Assembly: GCA_017449025.1 (NCBI GenBank)
Contig: JAFSKJ010000087.1
Span: 1 to 54,110, forward strand
Direction of reading: 5' to 3'
Source: Prevotella sp.
Lineage (GTDB): Bacteria > Bacteroidota > Bacteroidia > Bacteroidales > Bacteroidaceae
Length of the DNA: 54,110 bases
This document shows, one piece after another, positions 9,714 to 18,298 of the stretch. The position numbers and the translations under genes were made by a program. Position 1 is the stretch's first letter, and every line of letters starts with the position of its first letter. The notes beneath the pieces are model-generated. The model was not told where the DNA came from. It saw nothing but the letters and a program-made list of their open reading frames with translations, and did not search any database.

Positions 9714-11561
9714 ATGAAACACCGCAATTCTAAACGAAGACTAACGCTGATTGGTTCGTCCCTTTTCATCTTTCTGTTATCATTTAGCAAAACGCATGCA
9801 CAGGGCTGGCCAGCGGACTATGGCGGCGTGATGCTGCAGGGCTTCTACTGGGATTCCTACGCCGACACCAACTGGCAGAACCTTGAGAGCCAGGCCGACG
9901 AACTATCCAAGTACTTCGACCTGATCTGGGTGCCCAACTCAGCCTATGCCAACGCCATGACGATGAACATGGGCTACCACCCCGTCTACTGGTTTGACCA
10001 CAAGAGCGCCTTCGGTACCGAGGCACAGCTGCGCTCCATGATCAAGGCATTCAAGGATCGTGGCACCGGCCTCATTGAGGATGTGGTCATTAACCACCGT
10101 GCCAGCGTCGACGGCGACTGGCTGCACTTCCCCGCCGAGACTTACAAGGGCGTGACCTACCAGCTGACGGCAACCGACATCTGCCAGGACGACGAGTCGA
10201 AGGACAGCGGCTACAAGCCCACCGGCGCCAAGGACACCGGCGAGGGATGGGGCGGCGCACGCGACCTGGATCACAGCGGCACCAATGTGCAGAAGAACGT
10301 CATGGCCTACGAGGACTTCCTGCTCAACGACCTGGGCTACGTGGGCTTCCGCTATGACTTCGTGAAGGGCTTTGCCGCCAAGTATGTAGGAAAGTATAAC
10401 AAGGCCGCCAACGTGACCTATTCTGTTGGTGAGTGCTGGGACGGCAACAAATCCGTGGTCACCAACTGGATCAACGGCACCAAGGTTGACGGCGTCATAC
10501 AGTCGGCCGCCTTCGACTTCCCGATGAAATACTACATTAATTCGGCATTCAGCAACAACGGCAGCAACTGGGCCGACCTGAACAAGGCGGCACTCTCCAC
10601 CGACCCCGCATACGCCCGCTATGCCGTCACTTTCGTCGACAACCACGACACCGGGCGCTCCACAAGCGAGGGCGGTGCACCGCTCTATGCCAACGTGGAG
10701 GCGGCCAACGCCTTCATCCTCACCCTGCCCGGCACGCCCTGCATCTTCCTTAAGCACTGGCAGCAGAACAAGCAGGCCATAAAGAAGCTCATCGCCGTGC
10801 GCAAGGCTGCGGGCATCACCAACGAGAGCAAAATCCTGTCCATACTGCCAGAGCAGACAGGGTGCACCGTCATCGTGCAGGGCAGCAAGGGGAATGTGGT
10901 TCTGCTATTAGGACAGGTAAACACTGGCGGCAACAATTCTTCCGACAATTACAAGATGGCCGTTAAAGGCACCAATTACATGCTCTTCGTCAGCGGCAAT
11001 GTAGACCTCTCGACTGTCGAGGCCATAGACAGCGAGGTAAGCACCTTCACCGCTCCCGACTTCTGCACCGTTACCGACGGCGAGGTGTGCGCCTTTTTCG
11101 AGGCTCCCAAGTCGTGGACCACCGTCAAGTGCTGGGCGTGGGACAGCGCCGGCAACTATACCGGCGGCACATGGCCCGGAGCTTCCTGCACCCGCGTGGG
11201 CACCACCGCCGACGGCCTCAGCGTGTGGAAATGGACGTGGAACAACGCCTACACAGGAGCACACGCCACCATGCCAGCCAACATAATCTTCAACAACAAT
11301 AACAACGGGCAGCAGACTGCCGACCTCGATTTCGTGAACACCGGCTACTACAGCCAGTCCGGTTCCTTGCTGGGAGCCGTCAACGGCAGCAGCGGCATCG
11401 ACGACCTACGCTTCAGCGATGCACGCGACAATGGCGGCAGCCGCCATGTCTACGACCTGTCAGGCCGTCGGGCAGATGCAAGCACTCACGGACTGCTCAT
11501 TGTTGGTGGGAAGAAGGTTGTACGGACTGTCAATACTCAACGTATGGCTCAAGGCGACTGA
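9714..11561 (+). CDS. GH13 alpha-amylase with C-terminal starch-binding module
   Basis: This is a secreted alpha-1,4-glucan hydrolase. After a signal peptide (about 1-30) comes a GH13 barrel with conserved regions DVVINH, GFRYDF (nucleophile Asp215), GECWDG (acid/base Glu240) and FVDNHDT (Asp312). Residues about 458-560 (AFFEAPKSWTTVKCWAWD, then TWPGASCTR and WKWTWN) look like a CBM26-type starch-binding module. The tail HVYDLSGRRADAS...GKKVVR resembles the C-terminal signal shared by several secreted proteins in this window, but it runs ten residues further than usual, so that the gene overlaps the convergent comEA-like gene by 32 bases. It lies 21 bases after the GH53 gene. Confidence 0.93.
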   Translation: MKHRNSKRRLTLIGSSLFIFLLSFSKTHAQGWPADYGGVMLQGFYWDSYADTNWQNLESQADELSKYFDLIWVPNSAYANAMTMNMGYHPVYWFDHKSAFGTEAQLRSMIKAFKDRGTGLIEDVVINHRASVDGDWLHFPAETYKGVTYQLTATDICQDDESKDSGYKPTGAKDTGEGWGGARDLDHSGTNVQKNVMAYEDFLLNDLGYVGFRYDFVKGFAAKYVGKYNKAANVTYSVGECWDGNKSVVTNWINGTKVDGVIQSAAFDFPMKYYINSAFSNNGSNWADLNKAALSTDPAYARYAVTFVDNHDTGRSTSEGGAPLYANVEAANAFILTLPGTPCIFLKHWQQNKQAIKKLIAVRKAAGITNESKILSILPEQTGCTVIVQGSKGNVVLLLGQVNTGGNNSSDNYKMAVKGTNYMLFVSGNVDLSTVEAIDSEVSTFTAPDFCTVTDGEVCAFFEAPKSWTTVKCWAWDSAGNYTGGTWPGASCTRVGTTADGLSVWKWTWNNAYTGAHATMPANIIFNNNNNGQQTADLDFVNTGYYSQSGSLLGAVNGSSGIDDLRFSDARDNGGSRHVYDLSGRRADASTHGLLIVGGKKVVRTVNTQRMAQGD

Positions 11562-12465
11562 TTACCTCTGGCGTGAACGCCGGACTGAGCTGAAGCTGGC
11601 TGAGACTGTTGATGCGGCCGTGCAGACGGCGATACTCCACAATGGCCTTGGCCTGATGGTAGCCCATATAAGGATGGCGGCGCAGCTGGCTGAAGGTAAG
11701 ACGGTTGACGTTCAGCTTTTCAGGCTGGGCATTCCTTACAACAAAGTACTTCTTCGCTTCTTTAGGAAAGAAGTCTATCTCGTCGAGCTGGTCTACGCTG
11801 ACGTAGCCGCCAAGCAATCGCCCGTGGGAGATAATCTCGCGGGCGAAGTGTATTCCTATGCCAGGCACAGAGCGCAGCGTGGCGGAGTCGGCAGTGTTGA
11901 GCACCACCTGTTCGCCTGCCGCAATCTTCTTCGGGTATACTGCCGTGTCTTTCTCTATGCCGAAGGGATGCTGCCTGTCGGCAGCCTCCACCTCGGGCAG
12001 CTTTGCCGCAGGCTGATAGTCTGCCGATATGCGTATATAAGGTTTCAGCCGCCGATACTCTCCTGCCGTCAGCCCGTAGAGGCGCCCGAAGTCCTCAGGG
12101 CGTCGGTAGACGCCCCCTGCCGCCCGGTACTTGTAGATGTTGCGCACCTGCCAGGGCTGCAGTCCGAGTGCAAGCAGCTGTGTGCTGTCGGCGCTGTTCG
12201 GGTCGAAGGCAAAGAGCTGCGTCTTGCGCCCGTCAACGGCATAGCTGACTTGCCTGCCGCTACTGTGGCGGCTGTCGTAGGCAGCTTCTCTCCCGTCGCT
12301 CGTTGCTGTATCTATGCTGTCAGCGCCATTGGTGGTGAGGGCAGCGTTGTCGTTGCCAGTAAAAAATACCCCCCCCAATGCCACCGCCGCCACGGCCAGC
12401 AGGGTGAGTATCACCTTGCGGTCGGACTGCTGCAGGTAGAAGAACTCCTTCAGGAAGCTGAACAT
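11530..12465 (-). CDS. ComEA-like helix-hairpin-helix protein
   Basis: The 311-residue protein has one N-terminal membrane segment (about 18-36) and three helix-hairpin-helix units: DSTQLLALGLQPWQVRNI (about 93-145), LNTADSATLRSVPGIGIHFA (about 190-230) and LNVNRLTFSQLRRHPYMGY (about 248-308). Such proteins bind DNA without sequence specificity and, as ComEA, receive incoming DNA at the membrane. A comEC homologue lies 3 kb away on the other strand, which fits a DNA-uptake role, although HhH proteins in Bacteroidetes are not proven competence factors. It is the last gene of a minus-strand group with the two NSS transporters (31-base gap). Confidence 0.8.
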   Translation of the reverse strand: MFSFLKEFFYLQQSDRKVILTLLAVAAVALGGVFFTGNDNAALTTNGADSIDTATSDGREAAYDSRHSSGRQVSYAVDGRKTQLFAFDPNSADSTQLLALGLQPWQVRNIYKYRAAGGVYRRPEDFGRLYGLTAGEYRRLKPYIRISADYQPAAKLPEVEAADRQHPFGIEKDTAVYPKKIAAGEQVVLNTADSATLRSVPGIGIHFAREIISHGRLLGGYVSVDQLDEIDFFPKEAKKYFVVRNAQPEKLNVNRLTFSQLRRHPYMGYHQAKAIVEYRRLHGRINSLSQLQLSPAFTPEVISRLEPYVEY

Positions 12466-12496
12466 TGCGCTAAAACCTTATTGTCAAAAGAACAGA

Positions 12497-13849
12497 TTAT
12501 ATCACTCCCGCCTGATGCAGGAATATGAGCAGTATGCAGACGGGCACCACATATCTGGTGCAGAAGAGGTAGGTGTGGAAGAAGTGGCCGCGCAGTGTGC
12601 CGTTGTTGGTGTATTCGTCGCTCACCAGCTTGCGATTGGCAAACCACCCCACGAGCAGGCTGGTAAGGAAGGCTCCGGCAGGCAGCATCACCTGGGCCGT
12701 GACATAGTCGCACCAGTCCATGAGCGACCTGCCCCACATCACGAAAGCCTCACGTCCGCCCACCGATAGCGAGCAGCCAATGGCTATTGCGCTGCAGATG
12801 ACGGTCAGGATGACGGCGGCCTTGTTGCGCGAGAGCTTCAGCTCTTCGTGGAAGAAGGCTGTGCCTATCTCGTGCATGGAAATGGTAGAGGTGAGGGCGG
12901 CAAACACCAGCAGCACGTAGAACATCACTGAGATGGCGTAGCCCACGACGGGCATGGCCGCAAAGGCTTCGCTGAACACATTGGGCAGGGTGATGAAGAT
13001 GAGCGAGGGACCGCTGTCGGGCTGTATGCCCACAGAGAAGGCCGCCGGGAAAATCATCAGGCCGGCAAGGATGGCTATCAGCGAGTCGAGCAGTGCTATC
13101 TGTACTGCCGAGCGTGCCAGGTTGGTGGTCTTCGAGAAGTAGCTGGCGTAGGTGCAGAGGCATGCCGTGCCAAGGCTGAGCGAGAAGAACGCCTGTCCGA
13201 GGGCTTCGAGCAGCACACTGCTGCTAAGCTTGCTGAAGTCGGGCTTCAGCAGAAACTCTATGCCGGCGCCCGCCCCGGGCAGCATGCACGAGGCCACCAC
13301 AATTACCACCAGCAGCACCAGGAGCACCGGCATGAGCAGCTTCGAGGCGCGTTCAATGCCCGAGCTTATGCCGCGCACCACCACCATGTGGGTGAGCAGC
13401 AGGAATGCCACAGCCCACAGGCAGGGCTTCACGGGATGGGAGGAAAACTGCTGGAAATAGTCCACCACATACTGGCTGTCGCCACGCAGATTACCGCTGA
13501 CAGAGGCCATCAGGTATTGCAGGCACCAGCCGGCCACCACGGCGTAGAATCCAAGGATGATGGTTGAGGTGACTATGCCGAGATAGCCCACACCTTTCCA
13601 CCACCTGCTGTGGCCTATGCCTCCGTAGGCGGCAGCGGCGTTGGCCTGCGAGTGGCGCCCCACTATGAATTCGCTCACCATGCCGGGCAGGCCTAACAGC
13701 AGCACACACACCAGATACACCAGAATGAAGGCTGCACCTCCGTTGTGGCCCGTCATGAACGGGAAGCGCCACACGTTGCCCAAGCCCACGGCAGAGCCTG
13801 CCGTGGCCAGGACAATGCCCAGTTTTGTTCCGAAGTTTCCTCTGCTCAT
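12497..13849 (-). CDS. Sodium-dependent amino-acid transporter, NSS (SNF) family, copy 1
   Basis: This is a 450-residue membrane protein with about 12 helices that would couple sodium to uptake of an amino acid or related amine. The first helix carries the NSS signature GSAVGLGNVWRFP followed by NGGAAF. Other conserved segments are FFSLSLGTACLCTYASYF (about helix 6) and AALTSTISMHEI (helix 8). It is clearly a tandem paralogue of the next gene, with the same motif order and a very similar C-terminus (GTLRGHFFHTYLF, then FLHQAGVI). Only 17 bases separate the two genes, so they are probably co-transcribed. Substrate cannot be told from the sequence. Confidence 0.92.
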   Translation of the reverse strand: MSRGNFGTKLGIVLATAGSAVGLGNVWRFPFMTGHNGGAAFILVYLVCVLLLGLPGMVSEFIVGRHSQANAAAAYGGIGHSRWWKGVGYLGIVTSTIILGFYAVVAGWCLQYLMASVSGNLRGDSQYVVDYFQQFSSHPVKPCLWAVAFLLLTHMVVVRGISSGIERASKLLMPVLLVLLVVIVVASCMLPGAGAGIEFLLKPDFSKLSSSVLLEALGQAFFSLSLGTACLCTYASYFSKTTNLARSAVQIALLDSLIAILAGLMIFPAAFSVGIQPDSGPSLIFITLPNVFSEAFAAMPVVGYAISVMFYVLLVFAALTSTISMHEIGTAFFHEELKLSRNKAAVILTVICSAIAIGCSLSVGGREAFVMWGRSLMDWCDYVTAQVMLPAGAFLTSLLVGWFANRKLVSDEYTNNGTLRGHFFHTYLFCTRYVVPVCILLIFLHQAGVI

Positions 13850-13866
13850 GCTTTCCTTGTATTAGT

Positions 13867-15228
13867 CTAAATCAGTCCGAACTGATGCAGGAAGATGAAG
13901 ATGATGCAGATGGGGCAGACATACTTCACGAGGAAGATGTAGAAGTGGAAGTAGCGGCCACGCAGCGTGCCCCAGTTGGTGAACTCGTCGTGCACTGTCT
14001 TGTGGGGCACGAACCACCCTATGAAGATGCAGGTGAGGAAGCCAACGACGGGCAGGAATATCTGTCCGGTTACGAAGTCGAACCATTCGAACATGGTACG
14101 CCCTGCTATGCCGAGGAAGTCGACGGCTCCCAGCGACAGCGAGCAGAATGCGCCTATGATGCACGTTACCACGGTCACGCTCATGGCAGCCCTCTTGCGG
14201 GTGATGACCATCTCCTCTTGCAGGAAGGCCGTGCTCACCTCGTGGAGTGAGATGAGCGAGGTGAGGGCCGCCAAGGAGAGCAGCGCGTAGAAGAGCAGCG
14301 AAATGATGTATCCCACAATGGGCATGCTGGCGAAAGCCTGCTGGAACACGTTGGGCAGGGTGATGAAAATCAGCGACGGGCCGCTGTCGGGACTTACACC
14401 CACCGAGAAGGCGGCGGGGAAAATCATCAGTCCGGCAAGTATGGCCACTAAGCAGTCGATGATGCCTATCTGCAGCGCCGAGTTGGTGAGGTTGGTGCTC
14501 TTCGAGAAGTAGCTGGCGTAGGTGCAGATGCAGCCCATGGCTATCGACAGCGAGTAGAACGACTGGCCGAGGGCACCGAGGAACACATCGCTGTTGATGG
14601 CCGAGAAGTCGGGCTTCAGCAGAAACTCTATGCCCTCCTTGGCTCCAGGAAGCATGCACGAGGCCACCACAATGACCAACAGCAGGATGAAGAGCGTGGG
14701 CATGAGCACCTTCGATGCCCGCTCAATGCCGTCGCGAACGCCCTTGGCAATGACAAGGTAGGTGGTGAGCAGGATGACGACAGTCCAGAAGATAGGCCTC
14801 ACGGGGTCGCTGCTGAAGTCGGCGAAATACTGCTTAAAGTATTCGGGGTTGCCCTGCAGGTGACCCACCAACGATGCCCAGACATACTGCAGGCACCAGC
14901 CCGACACCACGGCATAGTAGCCTGTGATGAGGAATCCTGTGAGCACGCCCATGTAGCCTATTGCCGACCATGCCGTGCCTCCCGACATCTTCCTGAAGGC
15001 ACGGGCGGTGTTCGACTGCGCATGCCGCCCAACTATGAACTCGCTGATCATGCAGGGCATGCCCAACAGCAGCACGCACAGCAGATAGATGATGATGAAC
15101 ACGGCGCCGCCGTTCTGCCCCGTCATATACGGGAAGCGCCACACGTTGCCTAAGCCCACGGCAGAGCCTGCCGTGGCCAGAATAACCCCCAGCTTGCTGC
15201 CGAAACTGGCTCTTTCAAGTTTTGCCAT
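13867..15228 (-). CDS. Sodium-dependent amino-acid transporter, NSS (SNF) family, copy 2
   Basis: This is the upstream member of the NSS pair, about 453 residues from the ATG at 15228 (MAKLERASFGSKLG). A longer reading to 15294 would run through the promoter and is rejected. The hallmarks are GSAVGLGNVWRFPYMTG, NGGAVF, SIAMGCICTYASYFSKSTNL and AALTSLISLHEVSTAF. The two copies differ enough to suggest an old duplication with possibly separate substrates. The gene is divergently transcribed from the vanZ-like gene, and each has its own -7 box in the 73-base gap. Confidence 0.93.
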   Translation of the reverse strand: MAKLERASFGSKLGVILATAGSAVGLGNVWRFPYMTGQNGGAVFIIIYLLCVLLLGMPCMISEFIVGRHAQSNTARAFRKMSGGTAWSAIGYMGVLTGFLITGYYAVVSGWCLQYVWASLVGHLQGNPEYFKQYFADFSSDPVRPIFWTVVILLTTYLVIAKGVRDGIERASKVLMPTLFILLLVIVVASCMLPGAKEGIEFLLKPDFSAINSDVFLGALGQSFYSLSIAMGCICTYASYFSKSTNLTNSALQIGIIDCLVAILAGLMIFPAAFSVGVSPDSGPSLIFITLPNVFQQAFASMPIVGYIISLLFYALLSLAALTSLISLHEVSTAFLQEEMVITRKRAAMSVTVVTCIIGAFCSLSLGAVDFLGIAGRTMFEWFDFVTGQIFLPVVGFLTCIFIGWFVPHKTVHDEFTNWGTLRGRYFHFYIFLVKYVCPICIIFIFLHQFGLI

Positions 15229-15253
15229 TTCCACTTTCTTTGCGTTTTGCTTG

Positions 15254-15281
15254 CAAAAGTATAAAAAATTCTCTACTTTTG
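15254..15281. promoter_or_regulatory. Back-to-back divergent promoters
   Basis: CAAAAGTA at 15254-15261 is TACTTTTG on the minus strand, facing the NSS gene. TACTTTTG at 15274-15281 on the plus strand faces the vanZ-like gene. Both match TAnnTTTG perfectly and share the AT-rich 12 bases between them, so the two polymerases would occupy overlapping DNA. Confidence 0.6.
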
Positions 15282-15301
15282 CAACCAAAAACAACGCAAA
15301 T

Positions 15302-15697
15302 ATGAAATATTTGTCACATTTACTGGTCAGCTACCCCTACACTGTGGCTCTTTTCGCCGTTGTCTGGTATCTCTCGTTAGGCTTCATACCCGAGCACATG
15401 CCGTTAAACGACGTGAAATTCATCGACAAGTGGACACACATAGTCATGTATGGCGGCACGTGTACCGTGCTGTGGTGGGAATACTGGCGGCGGCATAAGC
15501 ATGGCAACGCCCGCCGCCTGCTGCTCTTGGCGTGGGCGGCGCCCATAGCCATGAGCGGGCTGCTCGAACTGCTACAGGAGTACTGCACTGGCGGACGCCG
15601 CTCGGGCGAGTGGCTCGACCTTGCCGCCAACGCCACCGGAGTGACCCTTGCCGCCGCCATCGGAGCCCTGCTGCTGAGCAGGTGGGCGCGCCGATGA
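15302..15697 (+). CDS. VanZ-like family membrane protein
   Basis: This is a 131-residue protein with about four membrane segments. It has the VanZ-like features: LSLGFIPEHMP near the N-terminus, the conserved DKWTHIVMYGGTC in the second segment, and SGLLELLQEYCTGGRRSGEWLDLAANATG near the end. The family name comes from a teicoplanin-resistance protein, but small chromosomal members such as this have no established role. The ATG at 15302 follows its promoter by 20 bases. The stop codon overlaps the comEC start (ATGA). Confidence 0.85.
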   Translation: MKYLSHLLVSYPYTVALFAVVWYLSLGFIPEHMPLNDVKFIDKWTHIVMYGGTCTVLWWEYWRRHKHGNARRLLLLAWAAPIAMSGLLELLQEYCTGGRRSGEWLDLAANATGVTLAAAIGALLLSRWARR

Positions 15698-17175
15698 GAA
15701 GGTGGCGGTCGCTGCTCTACGCACCGCTGCTGAAGCTTGCCGTCTGCCTCTCGGGAGGCATTGTGGTGGGGCGGCAGACGGAGGCCGGAGGCATGCTCTG
15801 GCTGTCGCTACTTGCCGTGGCCATCGTCGTGGGACTGCTCTTCTGGCGCAAGCCGCGACTGCAGTCGGCGGTGATAGCATTGTGCTGCATGCTGCTCGGC
15901 GTGGTGCTCTCAGCAAGGCAGAGGCAGGCCGTTGTCGTAGACTGGCCCGCGGAGGCTCTCACCGTAGAGACCGTGGTCACCGCCGAGCCTGTGGCCAAGC
16001 CCAAGACCGTGGTCCTCGACCTGCTGCTTACGGGCAGCGGACGCCGCGTGAAGGCCTACTTGCAGGCCGACAGTCTGAGCCGCGCCGTCAAGGTTGGCGA
16101 CGGACTGGTGCTCACTGCCGCCTTCAGCCGAGGCAGCGACTGGAGCAGCGGCAACTTCAGCTACCGCGACTACTTGGAAACCCACGGCTTCTCAGGCACG
16201 GCCTTCGTACGCAGCGGGCAGTGGCACCGGCAGCAGCTCTCACTCGCCGCCATACCGCTATTGGAGCGCACACGTCTGCGCTTCATGGTGTGGCGCCATC
16301 AGCTTACCATCCGTCTGCGCCATGCCGGCCTCAGCAACGAGCAGTTTGCAGTGGTGGCTGCAATGGTGCTCGGCGACAAGTCGGCGCTCACCCGCGAGCT
16401 GAAAGACACCTACAGCATCAGCGGTGCCTCTCATGTGCTGGCACTCAGCGGCCTGCATCTCGGCATCATCTATGGTTTGCTGTCGCTATTCTTCTCACGC
16501 CGCCGGCGCCGAGTCATACCCGTGACACTGTCGGTGCTGGCACTCTGGGCTTTCGTGCTCTTGGTGGGCATGCCGCCGAGTGTCGTCAGGGCTGCCGTCA
16601 TGCTCAGCATCTACATGCTCTTCTCCCTGGCCGGGCGCAACCGCACACCCGTCAACGTGCTTGCCTTCACGGCCATCGTAATGCTCTGCTACAGCCCTTG
16701 GGCACTGTTCGACGTGGGCTTCCAGCTGTCGTTTGCGGCCATGCTCGCCATACTGGTGCTGACGCCGCTATTCAACAGTCTGCTGGCCGTTGGCATGCTC
16801 ACGCGCCACCGGTGGCTGCGCACGCTGTGGTCGCTGCTCAGCGTGTCGGCAGCGGCGCAGGTTGGGTCGGCACCGCTTGTGGCCTACTACTTCGGCCGCT
16901 TCTCCACCTATTTCCTGCTTACCAATGTGCTTGTCATTCCCGTCGCCACCTTAGTTGTCTATCTATCTCTTCTCACGCTGGCCGTGCCTGCCTGTGGCGT
17001 CATGCTTACAGGCATGGTGCAGTGGCTCAACGCCGCTCTCACCCGCATTGCCGCCCTTCCATACGCCAGCATCGAAGGCCTTCACCCAACAGCCCTGCAG
17101 ACAGTGTCCGCATACGTGGTCATTGTCGCCGTACTGGCTGCAATGGCAAAGTGGAGAGGAAATGAAATTATTTAG
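15694..17175 (+). CDS. comEC: ComEC/Rec2-family membrane channel protein
   Basis: This 493-residue polytopic membrane protein probably forms the inner-membrane channel through which single-stranded DNA enters during competence. The start ATG at 15694 overlaps the vanZ-like stop, giving strong translational coupling. The order is two or three N-terminal helices, a DUF4131-type OB-like region (about 55-190), and the Competence domain with GDKSALTRELKDTYSISGASHVLALSGLHLG and PPSVVRAAVMLSIYMLF. The C-terminal metallo-beta-lactamase domain of full-length Gram-positive ComEC is absent, as is common in Bacteroidetes. A long open frame also exists in another phase here, but it is an artefact of the GC-rich codons. 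Confidence 0.92.
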   Translation: MRRWRSLLYAPLLKLAVCLSGGIVVGRQTEAGGMLWLSLLAVAIVVGLLFWRKPRLQSAVIALCCMLLGVVLSARQRQAVVVDWPAEALTVETVVTAEPVAKPKTVVLDLLLTGSGRRVKAYLQADSLSRAVKVGDGLVLTAAFSRGSDWSSGNFSYRDYLETHGFSGTAFVRSGQWHRQQLSLAAIPLLERTRLRFMVWRHQLTIRLRHAGLSNEQFAVVAAMVLGDKSALTRELKDTYSISGASHVLALSGLHLGIIYGLLSLFFSRRRRRVIPVTLSVLALWAFVLLVGMPPSVVRAAVMLSIYMLFSLAGRNRTPVNVLAFTAIVMLCYSPWALFDVGFQLSFAAMLAILVLTPLFNSLLAVGMLTRHRWLRTLWSLLSVSAAAQVGSAPLVAYYFGRFSTYFLLTNVLVIPVATLVVYLSLLTLAVPACGVMLTGMVQWLNAALTRIAALPYASIEGLHPTALQTVSAYVVIVAVLAAMAKWRGNEII

Positions 17176-17189
17176 CGCGCACGTACAAG

Positions 17190-17370
17190 ATGGCACTTTC
17201 TTACTGACACCTCTGACACGTATATTTTTCACAAAAACGGCGTGAAACATTGGGGGGCATCCGTAGAGTGGCACTTTACGACCGTAAAGTGGCACTTTTT
17301 TGTCGTAAAGTGGCACTTTAGCTCCGTAAAGTGCCACTCTACGGTTGAGCCTCTATGTTTCACGGTTGAA
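17190..17370 (-). repeat. GTGCCAC palindromic element, copy B
   Basis: The order is CTGACACCTCTGACACG (17204-17220), GGCGTGAAACAT, then CCGTAGAGTGGCACTTTACG (17261-17280), which is a perfect 20-base inverted repeat of 17325-17344. Two further GTGGCAC words lie inside, and ATGTTTCAC (about 17354-17362) pairs with GTGAAACAT on the other side. The orientation is that of copy E, opposite to copy A. It lies just after comEC. Confidence 0.8.
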
Positions 17371-17596
17371 AAGTGTAAAACAATTCGGAGAATCATTGAC
17401 ATTTGGCTCAAGAAAAAGGGAAGAACAGGTGTGTTTTCGGTTGGGTTTTTTGAGTTAATAACACCCCATGCAACCCCTTTTGCTGATATATGGGAAGACG
17501 ATGCCGTAGGCATCGGATAGGGGTAGCCAGCCATGCAGCCGTGACGTGGTCGCAATGCGGGAAAGGCTACTAAAGGGCAAGAAGTCGTATTGATTG

Positions 17597-17630
17597 TGTC
17601 ATATTGTCACCCGTTACTGTCAATATGACA
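17597..17630. promoter_or_regulatory. 10-bp inverted repeat upstream of hsp20
   Basis: TGTCATATTG (17597-17606) and CAATATGACA (17621-17630) are perfect reverse complements separated by 14 bases. The site is centred about 45 bases upstream of the -12 element of the sigma-54-like promoter. It is a candidate activator or repressor site. It does not resemble the CIRCE operator. Confidence 0.6.
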
Positions 17631-17643
17631 TAATATTGTACGC

Positions 17644-17658
17644 TGGCATGCTTGTTGC
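17644..17658 (+). promoter_or_regulatory. Sigma-54-type -24/-12 promoter of hsp20
   Basis: TGGCATGCTTGTTGC matches the RpoN consensus TGGCAyr-N4-TTGCw, with invariant GG at 17645-17646 and GC at 17657-17658 at the correct 12-base spacing. No TAnnTTTG box is visible between here and the gene. The 5' untranslated leader would be about 105 bases. Confidence 0.7.
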
Positions 17659-17776
17659 CTAAAGGGTAGGTGAGCAGCGCAACCACCAGCTGAGAATGAG
17701 AGCTGGCAAGCAAAGCTCGGAGAACAACAAAACAACATGTATAACAAATAAAAACAAACATTAGGAGGACAAAACT

Positions 17777-18202
17777 ATGATGCCGACAATGAGAACAAAC
17801 AACTGGATTCCCGCTGTGTTCAACGATCTTTTCAACAGCGATTTCATGCCGCGGGCTAATGCCACCGCACCGGCAATCAACGTAAAGGAGTCGGACAAGG
17901 CCTACACTGTGGAGCTGGCCGCTCCAGGAATGAAAAAGGAGGACTTCAACGTACACATCAACGACGAGGGCAACCTCATTATCAAGATGGAGCAGAAGCA
18001 GGAGAAGAAGGAGGAGGACAAGAACGCCCGCTACCTGCGCCGTGAGTTCAGCTACTCTAAGTTCGAGCAGACTCTGATACTGCCCGACGATGTGGAGAAG
18101 GATAAGATTGCCGCCCGCGTAGAGCACGGCGTGCTCACCGTGGAGCTGCCGAAGGTGGTTGAAGAGAAAGTGAAGGTGTCAAGACAGATTGAAATCTGCT
18201 AA
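17777..18202 (+). CDS. Small heat-shock protein, Hsp20/alpha-crystallin family
   Basis: This is a cytoplasmic holdase chaperone of 141 residues, the usual size. The N-terminal arm (1-32) includes WIPAVFNDLFNSDF. The alpha-crystallin domain spans about 35-125 with PAINVKESDKAYTVELAAPGMKKEDF, and the conserved G-V-L motif is in EHGVLTVELPK, followed by a short tail. A true Shine-Dalgarno AGGAGG at 17763-17768, rare among genes of this window, stands nine bases before the ATG and suggests strong translation. The gene is monocistronic, with a sigma-54-like promoter, an inverted repeat upstream and a strong terminator downstream. Confidence 0.94.
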   Translation: MMPTMRTNNWIPAVFNDLFNSDFMPRANATAPAINVKESDKAYTVELAAPGMKKEDFNVHINDEGNLIIKMEQKQEKKEEDKNARYLRREFSYSKFEQTLILPDDVEKDKIAARVEHGVLTVELPKVVEEKVKVSRQIEIC

Positions 18203-18241
18203 GGCAGTACAAGAGATGTCTCACACAGAGCTGATAAGCAA

Positions 18242-18269
18242 GAGGGTGTGCCAGTTTTGGCACACCCTC
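18242..18269. terminator. Bidirectional terminator between hsp20 and trpB2
   Basis: GAGGGTGTGCCA (18242-18253) pairs perfectly with TGGCACACCCTC (18258-18269) around a GTTT loop, a 12-base stem between convergent genes. Confidence 0.85.
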
Positions 18270-18298
18270 CTGCTTTATGTGTAGTTCTTACGGTTTTT

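Noticed and set aside
15702-17165. 487-codon open frame overlapping comEC in another phase
   Set aside because: Composition rich in R, H, A and Q with no domain, typical of a shadow frame in GC-rich coding DNA; comEC itself has clear motifs and a coupled start.
17597-17630. CIRCE (HrcA) operator before hsp20
   Set aside because: The inverted repeat TGTCATATTG-N14-CAATATGACA does not match TTAGCACTC-N9-GAGTGCTAA.
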